Part shown: in pieces, positions 9,622-19,050 of the stretch
Layout of the letters: each line of letters opens with the position of its first letter
Position numbering within the stretch: the stretch's first letter is position 1
NCBI GenBank assembly: GCA_038101125.1
Contig: JAYNVZ010000004.1
Location: forward strand, 1-57,328
DNA: 57,328 bases
Reading direction: 5' to 3'
DNA from: GCA-2698665 sp038101125
GTDB lineage: Bacteria; Pseudomonadota; Gammaproteobacteria; GCA-002705445; GCA-002716945
Notes under the pieces: model-generated
What the model was told of the DNA's origin: nothing
The model's database searches: none
Seen by the model: only the letters and a program-made list of their open reading frames with translations
Made by a program: the position numbers and the translations under genes

Positions 9622-10443
9622 ATGACAAAAGTAGCATCTATACAATTATCATCAGGGCCGAATGTGCAAGCCAATTTATTAGAGGTTGGCAAATATTTTG
9701 AACAGATCTCAAAAACTAGCGCTAAGCTTGTAGTTTTGCCTGAAAATTTTGCATTGATGCCAGAGGATGATTCTGAATTTCTTACCCATGGCGAAACTGT
9801 TGGAAGTGGCCCAATTCAAGATTTTATTTCTCAACAAGCGAAAGATCATAAGATATGGATAATTGCAGGAACAATTCCTATCAAGACTGATAACCCAAAA
9901 AAGGTAACGTCTACTACTTTTGTTTTTAATGACATGGGGGAGGTAGTTAGCAGATATGACAAGATACACTTGTTTGATGTTGAATTGCCTAATTCTAGTG
10001 AGTCATATAATGAATCTGAAGTCTTCAATAGTGGCAATGATTTAAAAGTTATAGAAACACCCATAGGTAGAGTAGGCTTGGCGATTTGTTATGACCTAAG
10101 GTTTCCTGAGCTTTTTAGATTACAAAAGGAATCCAATGTAGAAATACTTGTGATACCATCAGCATTCACGGAGCAAACTGGAAAAGTCCATTGGGAAACT
10201 TTAGTTAAAGCGAGAGCCATAGAGAATCTATGTTATGTTGTAACATCTTGTCAAGATGGATATCACATTAGCGGAAGACAGACCCATGGCAATAGTATGA
10301 TTGTTAATCCATGGGGTCAGATTTCATCAAGGTTGCCATCTGGATCGGGGTTTATAGAATCAGAAATTAATTTAAATAAACTGAATTCTATCAGAGAAAA
10401 GTTTCCAGTTTTAGAACATATTAATCTTATAGGTAAAAAATGA
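9622..10443 (+). CDS. Carbon-nitrogen hydrolase, Nit-type amidase
   Basis: A 273-aa nitrilase-superfamily enzyme with the full catalytic triad: Glu41 (VLPENFALMP), Lys114 (RYDKIHLFDVELP) and Cys156 (GLAICYDLRFPELFR). This branch includes deaminated-glutathione amidase and omega-amidase; the position between yhdP and tldD is common for the Nit-type member in gamma- and betaproteobacteria. Substrate assignment, probably repair of deaminated glutathione, is inference. Its TGA overlaps the tldD ATG by 4 bp (ATGA), indicating translational coupling. Confidence 0.88.
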   Translation: MTKVASIQLSSGPNVQANLLEVGKYFEQISKTSAKLVVLPENFALMPEDDSEFLTHGETVGSGPIQDFISQQAKDHKIWIIAGTIPIKTDNPKKVTSTTFVFNDMGEVVSRYDKIHLFDVELPNSSESYNESEVFNSGNDLKVIETPIGRVGLAICYDLRFPELFRLQKESNVEILVIPSAFTEQTGKVHWETLVKARAIENLCYVVTSCQDGYHISGRQTHGNSMIVNPWGQISSRLPSGSGFIESEINLNKLNSIREKFPVLEHINLIGKK

Positions 10444-11870
10444 ATTTTATAAAAGATCATATAATTAGTAGTTACGATTTATCAGATGGTAAATTAGAAA
10501 ATGTTTTATCAGCTGCCTGTCCGACTAATATAGACTTTGCAGATTTATATTTTCAGTATACTAATTCAGAAAGCTGGCAATTAGAAGACGGTATAGTTAA
10601 AAATGGTTCTTCTAATATTGATAGTGGTGTTGGTATAAGGTCAGTTTCCGGCGATAAGACAGGTTTTTCTTATAGCAATAATTTCCAATATGAAAATTTA
10701 CTCTCTGCAGCTAATACATCTAAATGTATTGTTAATAGCGGGCAAGACAAAGAAATAAAAATAGGTACTGAAAAAGAGATTCGTAGATTATATGAGCCAA
10801 TTTCTCCATTAAGCTACAAAGAAGATAATGCAAAAGTTGAGTTTTTAAAGGATATTGATAAATATATACGTAGCAAAGATAACAGGGTTGATCAAGTGAT
10901 TGTGAGTCTAGCTGGTGTCTACGATTCAATTTTAATCCTTAATACTGATGGCATTAAAGCTTTTGATGATAGGCCTTTAGTAAGATTTAGTGTCATGGTA
11001 ATTTTAAAAGTTGGAGATAGAAGAGAAAGAGGCTCCGCCGGTGGTGGAGGCAGATATGCATATGAAGAGATTATAGGGAAAAAATTTGGTTATGAATTTG
11101 CAGATGAAGCTCTTAGGCAGGCAGCTGTTAATCTAGAGGCTGTAGATGGTAAAGCAGGTGCGATGACAGTAGTCCTTGGACCTGGATGGCCTGGGGTTTT
11201 ATTACATGAAGCTATTGGACATGGTCTAGAAGGTGATTTTAATAGAAAAAAAACCTCTGCATTTTCGGATTTAATTGGCAAACAGGTGGCTTCTAATCAA
11301 TGTACCATAGTCGATGACGGAACAATCTCAAAGAGAAGAGGTTCTTTATCAATAGACGATGAAGGTTGTGAGACTAAGTGTAATACATTAATTGAAAATG
11401 GTATTTTAAAAGGTTACATGCAAGATAAAATTAATTCAAAGCTTATGAATGTTGATCCAACAGGCAATGGTAGAAGAGAAAGTTATGCATGTCTACCGAT
11501 GCCAAGAATGACCAATACTTTTATGTTGCCAGGTGAATATAATCCTAAAGAGATTATCGAATCAGTCCAAGACGGGATTTATGCGGTTAATTTTTCGGGT
11601 GGTCAGGTTGACATCACTAATGGTCAGTTCGTCTTTACAGCCTCAGAAGCTTACACTATAAAAAAAGGTAAAATACAAGAGCCTATAAAAGGCATGACTC
11701 TGATTGGTAATGGTCCAGAAGTCTTAAAAAAAGTCTCAATGGTTGGAAATGATTTGAAGCTCGATGATGGAGTCGGTACTTGTGGTAAAGATGGACAAAG
11801 TGTACCCGTAGGTGTTGGGCAACCTACGCTGAAAATTGATGAGATAACTGTTGGAGGCACCCAGGTTTGA
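10440..11870 (+). CDS. tldD: Metalloprotease TldD
   Basis: A 476-aa zinc peptidase subunit. The active-site motif HEAIGH lies at residues 256-261 within LLHEAIGHGLEGDF, and the C-terminal DNGxGTCGKDGQ-type region is present. TldD forms a heterodimer with PmbA/TldE that trims unfolded peptides and matures some peptide antibiotics. The start overlaps the nitrilase stop by 4 bp, and its TGA overlaps the TTG start of pmbA by 4 bp, so both protease halves are made from one coupled message. Confidence 0.95.
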   Translation: MNFIKDHIISSYDLSDGKLENVLSAACPTNIDFADLYFQYTNSESWQLEDGIVKNGSSNIDSGVGIRSVSGDKTGFSYSNNFQYENLLSAANTSKCIVNSGQDKEIKIGTEKEIRRLYEPISPLSYKEDNAKVEFLKDIDKYIRSKDNRVDQVIVSLAGVYDSILILNTDGIKAFDDRPLVRFSVMVILKVGDRRERGSAGGGGRYAYEEIIGKKFGYEFADEALRQAAVNLEAVDGKAGAMTVVLGPGWPGVLLHEAIGHGLEGDFNRKKTSAFSDLIGKQVASNQCTIVDDGTISKRRGSLSIDDEGCETKCNTLIENGILKGYMQDKINSKLMNVDPTGNGRRESYACLPMPRMTNTFMLPGEYNPKEIIESVQDGIYAVNFSGGQVDITNGQFVFTASEAYTIKKGKIQEPIKGMTLIGNGPEVLKKVSMVGNDLKLDDGVGTCGKDGQSVPVGVGQPTLKIDEITVGGTQV

Positions 11871-13188
11871 AGAATAAGGATAACAGTATTTCAGACTATA
11901 AAAATAAACTTCAAAAAATTATAAATAAACTAGATAGTAAATTTGATTATGAATTTAATATGAGTTTATCAGATGGCTATTCTGTCACTTCAAGATCCAG
12001 CGAAGTAGAAAATATAGAATATCATCAAGACATGGCACTAAATGTTTCCGTATATAAAGACTACCAAAAAGGGAGCGCTTCTACTAACGACTTATCTGAA
12101 AAAAGTATTCAACAGGCAATAGAAAAAGCTCAGAATATATCTATTAACACTCAAGCAGATGATTGTCAGGGATTGCCAGATAGTCAATATACAACACAAA
12201 AATGGGAAGACATGGGTATTTATTATCCTAAAACGCTAGATATCAAAAACATCATTGATTTAACGAAAGATTGTGAAAGCAGTGCTTTTCAGAAGGACAA
12301 AAGAGTCACGAATTCTGAAGGATCCTCTTTTACCTTTTCAGATAACACCCATATGATTCTAAATAGTAATGGTGCCTTTGGAACGTTTGATTCAACAGAT
12401 TATTCTCTATCATGTATAGCTCTTGCTGAGCAAAATAAGTTGATGGAGAGAGATTATTGGTATTCTTCAACGAGAGATTTTGATGCATTGGAATCATCTA
12501 ATCATATAGGTGAAAAAGCTGCAGAACGTGTAATTGCTAGACTTGGCGCAAAGACCATAAAAACTAGGNNNNNNNNNNACTGTTTTCTCCGGAAATGACT
12601 TCATCTTTAATAAGTAGTTTTTTATCAGCTATTAATGGATCTTCAATATATAAAAAATCTAGTTTTCTCATAGACAAGATAGATAAAAAAATATTTCCAG
12701 ATTTTGTAAACATACAAGAGGATCCAAGCTTACCAAATGGATCCGCAACACGGCCTTATGACTCTGAGGGAGTATTAACTCAAAAAAAAGATATTATAAA
12801 AGATGGCATATTAAAAACTTATTTACTCGATACATATGCTGCTAGAAAACTAAAATCAAAATGTACTGGCAATGGAGTATTGACCAACATAATTGTTTCA
12901 TCTAAAAAACCTGAAACAGATTTATTAAAAAATATGACTGATGGTCTCTACATAACAGATATGATGGGAAGCGGTGCTAATTCATTAACTGGAGATTATT
13001 CACGTGGCGCTTTTGGCTATCTAATTAAAAATGGTGAGATACAGTATCCAGTCACTGAAATTACAGTAGCTTCTAATTTACTACAGATGTTTGAGAATAT
13101 AGTATCTCTCGGAGATGATGTGGATAATAGAAATAGAATTAGAACTGGATCGATGCTAATAGATAATATAACCATTGGTGGAACGTAA
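11867..13188 (+). CDS. pmbA: Metalloprotease PmbA/TldE (interrupted by assembly gap)
   Basis: The non-catalytic partner of TldD. The N-terminal part begins at a TTG at 11867 overlapping the tldD stop, and carries the family's SDGYSVTSRSSEVE region. After the ten N at 12569-12578 the protein resumes in another phase as LFSPEMTSSL, followed by INGSSIYKKSSFLID, matching the family's ISGGxxYRKSxFL stretch. The C-terminus contains GDYSRGAFGYLIKNGE and VTEITVASNLLQM. Both halves are intact, so I read one gene of about 440 aa whose gap length is wrong (a true length of 11 nt would restore the frame), not a pseudogene. Confidence 0.88.
12569..12578. other. Assembly gap (10 N) inside pmbA
   Basis: Ten consecutive N. 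The frame before is 2 and after is 1 (modulo 3), so the missing length must be 2, 5, 8 or 11 nt and so on, not 10. Family alignment suggests about four codons are affected. Confidence 0.97.
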
Positions 13189-13219
13189 TCTAGATCTGCA
13201 TATCAAATTGTGTATATTA

Positions 13220-14395
13220 CTATCCAAACCTTTTCTTTAAGATATTATAACCAATAACTGCAGCGATTATAGATCCAACGAAAATACCTAATTTGCTCGC
13301 ATCAATTAATTCTATTGAGCTAAATGCTAAATTATTAATAAACAAACTCATTGTGAATCCAATACCACACAGAAAAGATATACCAAGTATATCTATCATT
13401 TTTATACCATCAGGCAGGGTACATATTTTTAGCTTAATAGATAAGTATGTAAATAATGTAATACCAATTGGTTTGCCTAGTAATAAACCAAGCATTATTC
13501 CAGTAGAGATTGGACTCATAAAGCTATCAAAAGATAAAGCTTGAAAGTTAATGTCGCTATTAAAAAAAGCAAAAAGCGGCAAAATGAATATCCCTACATA
13601 ATTATGAACTGGATGTTCAAGATCTTTTAACATTGAGAGCTCATTATCTTTTCTTGAACTGTTGGGTATAGTTGTTGCAAGAATTACTCCCGCAAGCGTT
13701 CCATGGACACCAGATTTTAAAATGCAGTACCATAAAAATATTCCCAAAATAACATAAATTATTTTTCTTTGGACATCAAGCAAGTTAATCATTATGAGTG
13801 TGATAAAAAACATAGCACCATAAAGCAAATAAATCATCTGTAAATCAGATGAATAAAAGAATGCAATAATAAGAACAGCGCCTAAATCATCGATAATTGC
13901 TAGAGATAATAAAAATATCTTTAAACCTATAGGAACTCTCTTGCCGATAATGAGTAGTATAGCTAAAGAAAATGCAATATCAGTTGCAGTAGGTATCGCC
14001 CAACCAACTAAATTTTGCTCTAAATCATAATTAATAAATATATAAATTAATGCAGGTATCAACATACCTCCTATTGCAGCTATGCCCGGAGAGATTATTT
14101 TAGAAAAACTCGATAATTCACCTTCCAACATCTCTCTTTTTAACTCTAAACCAATCACGAAAAAGAATATTGCCATCAATCCATCATTGACCCAGTGTTC
14201 AACAGATTTAGATAATGTAAATTCGCCTATATCAATAGACAGTGGGAGATACTTAAGATCATAGTATAATGATTGAAGCGGACTATTGACAATTATTAAA
14301 GCAAATGCTGCAAATATTAGAAGTAGAAAACCTGATGATTCTTCTTTAGATAAAAAGTTTTTTAAAAACGTTTGGACATCGAAGGATTTGTTCAT
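13220..14395 (-). CDS. nhaA: Na+/H+ antiporter NhaA
   Basis: A 391-aa inner-membrane antiporter with about 12 hydrophobic segments, the usual size. Diagnostic stretches are HWVNDGLMAIFFFVIGLELK, WAIPTATDIAFSLAILLIIG and the paired aspartates in LAIIDDLGAVLIIAFFYSS, which bind Na+/H+ in the E. coli protein. It is the last gene of a minus-strand run after nadC (36-bp spacer). It exports sodium in exchange for protons and pairs logically with the sodium-coupled symporter in the same run. No clear terminator lies in the 31 bp before convergent pmbA. Confidence 0.95.
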   Translation of the reverse strand: MNKSFDVQTFLKNFLSKEESSGFLLLIFAAFALIIVNSPLQSLYYDLKYLPLSIDIGEFTLSKSVEHWVNDGLMAIFFFVIGLELKREMLEGELSSFSKIISPGIAAIGGMLIPALIYIFINYDLEQNLVGWAIPTATDIAFSLAILLIIGKRVPIGLKIFLLSLAIIDDLGAVLIIAFFYSSDLQMIYLLYGAMFFITLIMINLLDVQRKIIYVILGIFLWYCILKSGVHGTLAGVILATTIPNSSRKDNELSMLKDLEHPVHNYVGIFILPLFAFFNSDINFQALSFDSFMSPISTGIMLGLLLGKPIGITLFTYLSIKLKICTLPDGIKMIDILGISFLCGIGFTMSLFINNLAFSSIELIDASKLGIFVGSIIAAVIGYNILKKRFG

Positions 14396-14431
14396 CGTAT
14401 TATTATATATTAGTTAGAAAAAACTATAAAG

Positions 14432-15247
14432 TTATTCAATCAAAAGCGATATATCTTTAGAAATTATATTTTTAGTAAGGGAGCCAATAGATATAAAATT
14501 CACCCCATCAATTGCATATTTTTTTATGTTATTAATATTTATAGACCCAGATACTTCTATTTTTTGTTTCTTGTAAGATTTTAAGTAATCCTTTATCTGT
14601 TTTGGTGTAAAATTATCCAAAAGGATTCTTTCTATTTTAAGTTTTGAGATCTTCTTTGCAAAAGAGGGGGACTTTGCCTCTATGATAACTTTCTGTTTTT
14701 TCTTATTTGCCTTGAGAATGAATTCTTCTAGATTATCTATAACTCTTAGATGATTTTCTTTCAATAAAATTCCATCTGATAATGAATATCTATGAGGGTT
14801 ACAACCAGCAGCAGAACAAGCTTCGCTTAAAGGTAAACGCATTAGAGGAATAGTTTTTCTTGTATGAAGAATTTTAATATTTGGCTTATGAATAATCTTC
14901 TTTTTATATCTTATACATTTATCATATACACCAGACATTGTTTGAAGATAATTCAAAGCAGTTCTTTCGGCTGATAATATAGATCTGCTTTTTCCAGATA
15001 TTTTAGCAATTATCTTTTTGTTATTCATATATTCACCGTCTCTAGCCTTTAGGTCTATTTTCAGATTCTTATCAACTTTTTTAAATACAGCTTTCATCCA
15101 ATTTAAGCCATATATATAAAAAGATTCTTTTGAAATGATTGAGGCTTGTACTTCTATATTCTTGGATAATTTTGATGTTAAATCATTTTGATACTGATCC
15201 TCATTGAGAGCGGATATAATATGCTGATTTATTCTCTTATCTACCAT
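14432..15247 (-). CDS. nadC: Nicotinate-nucleotide pyrophosphorylase (carboxylating), divergent
   Basis: A 271-aa quinolinate phosphoribosyltransferase making nicotinate mononucleotide from quinolinate and PRPP. Active-site elements are TRKT, the His-Arg pair in CNPHR, the Lys in ILLKENH, Glu in VIIEAKS and Asp in ILLDNFTP; the C-terminus ends with ISIGSLTKN. The segment between TRKT and NPHR (PLMRLPLSEACSAAGC) departs from the usual PGLR...EKxAVxxGGG sequence. The start lies 2 bp after the symporter stop, so it belongs to that operon. A ModD-type paralogue is less likely because no molybdate genes are nearby. Confidence 0.85.
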   Translation of the reverse strand: MVDKRINQHIISALNEDQYQNDLTSKLSKNIEVQASIISKESFYIYGLNWMKAVFKKVDKNLKIDLKARDGEYMNNKKIIAKISGKSRSILSAERTALNYLQTMSGVYDKCIRYKKKIIHKPNIKILHTRKTIPLMRLPLSEACSAAGCNPHRYSLSDGILLKENHLRVIDNLEEFILKANKKKQKVIIEAKSPSFAKKISKLKIERILLDNFTPKQIKDYLKSYKKQKIEVSGSININNIKKYAIDGVNFISIGSLTKNIISKDISLLIE

Positions 15248-15249
15248 TG

Positions 15250-16590
15250 CTATGTACTAATGTTATTTTTTATCTTCATTGTTTGTTTGAATACTATAGG
15301 GCTTAACAACAATAGTGCTATAAGATTTGGCAAGGCCATTAGACCATTCATTATATCTGCAACCAGCCATACCAAATTTAATTCTACAGCAGCACCAATA
15401 GGAATTACCACTACCCAAAGTATTCTATAGTATAATATTACTTTTTCTCCAAACAAGAACTCAGCACATTTTTCACCATAGTAACTCCATCCAATTATGG
15501 TGCTAAATGCAAAAAGAACTAAACCAAAAATTACAATATATTTACCATTGGCCAGTAGGTTTTCAAAAGATGCACCGTTGTAACCTATATACCAACTCTG
15601 ACTTATAAGAATAACAAAAGCTGTAATTGTACATACCAGAAGAGTATCAATTAATGGCTCCAACATAGAGATAGATCCTTGATGTTTAGGGTCATTTGTT
15701 TTTGCTGCTGCATGTGCAATTGGTGAACTCCCTAGGCCAGCTTCATTAGAAAAAACACCCCTTGATACTCCATATCTTATAGCAGCCCATACAGTTGCTC
15801 CCGCAAAACCACCCGATGCAGCCGTAGTGTTAAATGCAGAATCTATGATCAGCCAAAAAATAGTAGGGACCAACTCAAAATTAGATACGATTATGTATAA
15901 TCCACCCAAAATATATATTAGAGACATCGCGGGCACTAATTTTGCAGCTGTTCTGCCAATGCTTTGAATACCTCCTATAATTACCAGCATAACCAATATA
16001 GCAATTATAAATCCAACCATAGCTCTGGAAATATCTAGTTCCATTGATATAACTTGTGCAACCGAATTAGATTGGACGCCATTACCAATTCCAAAGGCAG
16101 CTATCATTCCAAAAAAGGCAAACGCATAAGCAAGTAAATTATATTTTTGCCCTAGTCCGTTTTTTATGTAATACATCGGTCCACCAACATGATTACCTTT
16201 TGTATTTTTCTCTCTATAAACAATAGCTAAAAATGCTTCTGCATATTTAGTTGCCATACCGACAAGCGCGGTCAACCACATCCAGAATATTGCGCCAGGA
16301 CCTCCTAAAACTATTGCTGTAGCAACGCCAGCAATATTACCAGTACCAACAGTTGCAGATAATGCAGTCATCAACGATTCAAAAGATGATATATCTCCGC
16401 CTGTCCTTCTTTTTCGTTTATTGCTAAGAGTAGATTTTTTAAATAAATACTCCAAGCCTTTATTTAAATTTCTAAGTGGATAAGCCTTTAAACCTATCAT
16501 CAGATAAAGTCCGACTAAAAATAGTAGTGATAGTGTGAATGGACCCCAAATGAAACCGCTTAGAGAGTTTAGGAATGCTTCAATATTCAT
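15250..16590 (-). CDS. Alanine/glycine:cation symporter (AGCS family)
   Basis: A 446-aa inner-membrane transporter with about 10-11 hydrophobic helices. Family hallmarks are ALSATVGTGNIAGVATAIVL, GGPGAIFWMWLTALVGMATK and GVFSNEAGLGSSPIAHAAAK. AGCS proteins take up alanine, glycine or glutamine with Na+ or H+. The ATG at 16590 overlaps by 4 bp (ATGA) the end of the upstream reading frame once a frameshift there is allowed. It is followed 2 bp later by nadC. Substrate is not readable from sequence. Confidence 0.92.
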   Translation of the reverse strand: MNIEAFLNSLSGFIWGPFTLSLLFLVGLYLMIGLKAYPLRNLNKGLEYLFKKSTLSNKRKRRTGGDISSFESLMTALSATVGTGNIAGVATAIVLGGPGAIFWMWLTALVGMATKYAEAFLAIVYREKNTKGNHVGGPMYYIKNGLGQKYNLLAYAFAFFGMIAAFGIGNGVQSNSVAQVISMELDISRAMVGFIIAILVMLVIIGGIQSIGRTAAKLVPAMSLIYILGGLYIIVSNFELVPTIFWLIIDSAFNTTAASGGFAGATVWAAIRYGVSRGVFSNEAGLGSSPIAHAAAKTNDPKHQGSISMLEPLIDTLLVCTITAFVILISQSWYIGYNGASFENLLANGKYIVIFGLVLFAFSTIIGWSYYGEKCAEFLFGEKVILYYRILWVVVIPIGAAVELNLVWLVADIMNGLMALPNLIALLLLSPIVFKQTMKIKNNIST

Positions 16591-17686
16591 TTTTTCTGTA
16601 AGATATTAAAAGTATTATTTCGGTTTTCATTTTCTGACTGAAGTTCTGAGAATATAATATCTGAGTAATGAGCAATATTAGTATTCTTGTTATGCTTTGT
16701 TGCTACAATCGATGAGTATTGCTCATGATCAACACCATCCAACTCTGATTTAATTTTATTTATAAATTTTTCATCATTAAAAATAGTATCTTTGATTATC
16801 AGACAGCCTTCTTTGTTTAGCTTATATTAATCATACAAATCACATCAAAACTGGTGTGAAGGTTTAAGAATTCTTCGCTATGAGATATTACTTTAAGTTT
16901 TGAATCAAAACCTTGTACTAAATATTTATTAAAGTCTTTAATATTTTGATCATCATTGACTACCTGAGTTGCTTGTTGAATATTAATATAATCACTCATT
17001 AGTAGTTCAGAGGATAATAGAGGGTTACCATGTATGTTGCATAGTGATATCGGTTTTTTTCTTCCATATGTATTTATAATAACCTGTTCGATAATTGCAC
17101 TGTTAATACCATTTTCATGTTGTTCTGATAGATTTTTATAATGATTATCTGGTGACTCATCAATTTGATCTTTACTCATATTTTCTAAAAAATAATTTAA
17201 AGCGCTATTTTTTTTAGGGGGTTGTTTTTTACCAATTCTCATGGACATCACACCATCATTTTCAGCCCAAATATTACTCATACCCCACCATTTTTGTCTG
17301 CTTTGAAAAATTACCTCAAGAGAACTTCGTGACCAGTAGTTTTTTTCAACACCTTGTCGCTCAGCATAAACTGGGAGGATTACTCCTCCATCTGGCTCTA
17401 TTAGATACATCAGATGTCTGAGAAATGCAGCACCCCAATTATTAGCAAATAATGGAAAGCTAATGCCTAGGTATATTCTATGAAATGACTCTTTTTCAAA
17501 TGGATAATATATCGAGCAGATCTCCTGATTTGTGGGGTTTGATTTAAATATTTTAGAATCACATGTAACGCTAACCATGTCATCGCTTGGCTGGATCATC
17601 CCATGTTTATCTCTAGTATCAGAGTAATAATAGTCTCTGTCTTCTTCGATATAGTCTGCTGATTTGTGGATTAAAATTTCACTCAT
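16587..17686 (-). CDS. Unknown protein with methyltransferase-like segments, probable frameshift near 16820
   Basis: The uninterrupted frame runs from ATG 17686 to a TAA at 16817-16819 (289 aa). Directly after it another frame stays open, from LNKEGCLIIKD at about 16821 to a TGA at 16587-16589 that overlaps the symporter ATG by 4 bp. Adding one base near 16820 joins them into 366 aa. The junction FDVICMINI + LNKEGCLIIKD reads like strands 4 and 5 of a class I SAM methyltransferase, and an earlier stretch (HLMYLIEPDGGVILPVY) has the same look. No clear GxGxG SAM loop is visible, so activity is uncertain. I do not recognise the family. It is divergent from phoR and is the first gene of the symporter-nadC-nhaA run. 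Confidence 0.6.
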
Positions 17687-17756
17687 AATTTATGTTAGTA
17701 TATGAATAGAGATCATAACATGGCATTATTTAGTCAACAACTTATCGGTTATAAAT

Positions 17757-19018
17757 ATGTTTAAACTTTTCATCATAATAACAGCACCGACAGTTATCTT
17801 GATTAGTCAAGCTGGATACTCCTTGCTGAGTATATCTTCTTTAGTTCTTTTTTATATTATATGTTTTTATATTTATGAGAGATCACGTGATAATGAAGAG
17901 ATAGTAGTTAAAGAGAAGAATCTTTCTAAACCTATTAAACTGAATCAAAAATCAATACTAACAAAATCTTCTTTTTTTAAAAATAATAAAGAGCCTTTGA
18001 TGATCCTTGATAGTTCTTTTAATGTTTTATCGTCAAATAAATCATTTTATGATTTTCTAGGAAGTTCCCCTAATGGAAAAAATATATCTTTAGTATTAAG
18101 GTCAGCAGAATTTGATAATGCGATAGAAAAACTTAACGTTACAAGCAATTATATCTCAGTTGATTTGACAGTCTTTAGTGTTGTTCAAAAACATCTCACC
18201 GCACAACTTTTTTATATAAATGATCCTGATGATCCATCTATATTGGTAATGTTGATGGATAAAACGAATCAATACATTGCTGAAAGATTAAAAACAGACT
18301 TTGTCTCAAATGTAAGTCATGAGCTTAGAACACCATTAGCCTCTATCTTGGGTTTTTTAGAAACGATTGAAGGTCCTGCCAAAGATGATGAAGAAAAGAA
18401 AAAAGAGTTTTATCAAATTATTAGAAGTGAAGCTGAAAGAATGCAAAGACTAGTCAATGACTTGTTATCTCTGACAAGGGTTGAAGAATCCGAATTTCAA
18501 GCACCAAGTGATAAGGTTGATTTATTACAATGCCTCGATGCAGCTGTAGATGTAGTAGAAGTTATAGCTAAAAAGAAAAAAATTACCATTAATTCTGAAT
18601 TTGATAAAAATGATAAATTGATTGTTCGAGGCAACCATGATCAGTTACTTGAGGTTTTTGAAAATCTTCTCGATAATGCAGTTACTTACACTGATGATGG
18701 CAAAGTTGTTTCCGTTTCTGTGAAACAAGATACTAATTACCAAGTTGTCGAAATAACTGATGAGGGGGTTGGTATAAGTGAGCAAGATCTTGTCAGGGTA
18801 ACCGAGAGGTTCTTTAGATGTACTAGCAGTCTTGACTATAAGCGACATAGTTCAGGGCTAGGATTGTCCATAGTTAAGCATATTTTAAATAGGCATGAAG
18901 GAAAATTAGAAGTAACAAGTGAATTGGGCAAAGGCAGCANNNNNNNNNNATAGTTAATAGCAATATTCATAAATCTGTAATAAAAGAGTCATCATGTCTT
19001 AATGCCAAAATATTTTAA
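17757..19018 (+). CDS. phoR: Phosphate regulon sensor histidine kinase PhoR (interrupted by assembly gap)
   Basis: Membrane-anchored histidine kinase: two N-terminal hydrophobic segments (about residues 1-40), a PAS-like domain (about 75-170), then H box SHELRTPLASILGFLETI, N box EVFENLLDNAVTYT, G1 DEGVGI and G2 SSGLGLSIVKHIL. Ten N at 18940-18949 follow ELGKGS; downstream the frame IVNSNIHKSVIKE continues to a TAA at 19016-19018, giving about 420 aa if 11 nt are missing. It lies 32 bp before pstS at the head of the phosphate regulon; its partner PhoB is the last regulatory gene of the same run. Confidence 0.88.
18940..18949. other. Assembly gap (10 N) near the 3' end of phoR
   Basis: Ten N just after the G2 box of PhoR. 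The phase before (0) and after (2) requires a true gap of 2, 5, 8 or 11 nt. Eleven would insert four codons in the final catalytic-domain strand. Confidence 0.97.
18975..19003 (+). promoter_or_regulatory. Putative Pho-box array upstream of pstS
   Basis: Three half-sites spaced exactly 11 bp: CTGTAAT at 18975, GAGTCAT at 18986 and TCTTAAT at 18997, resembling the PhoB half-site CTGTCAT. They overlap the last codons of phoR, 48-76 bp before the pstS ATG. AT-rich -10 candidates follow around 19010-19018. PhoB binding is inferred from spacing, similarity and context. Confidence 0.6.
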
Positions 19019-19050
19019 TAAGTAAAGTAAATATTATTAAGGAGTAAGAA

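Noticed and set aside
16591..16816. Empty intergenic region between the symporter and the upstream gene
   Set aside because: It holds a continuous reading frame of about 78 codons that completes the upstream gene after a one-base shift.
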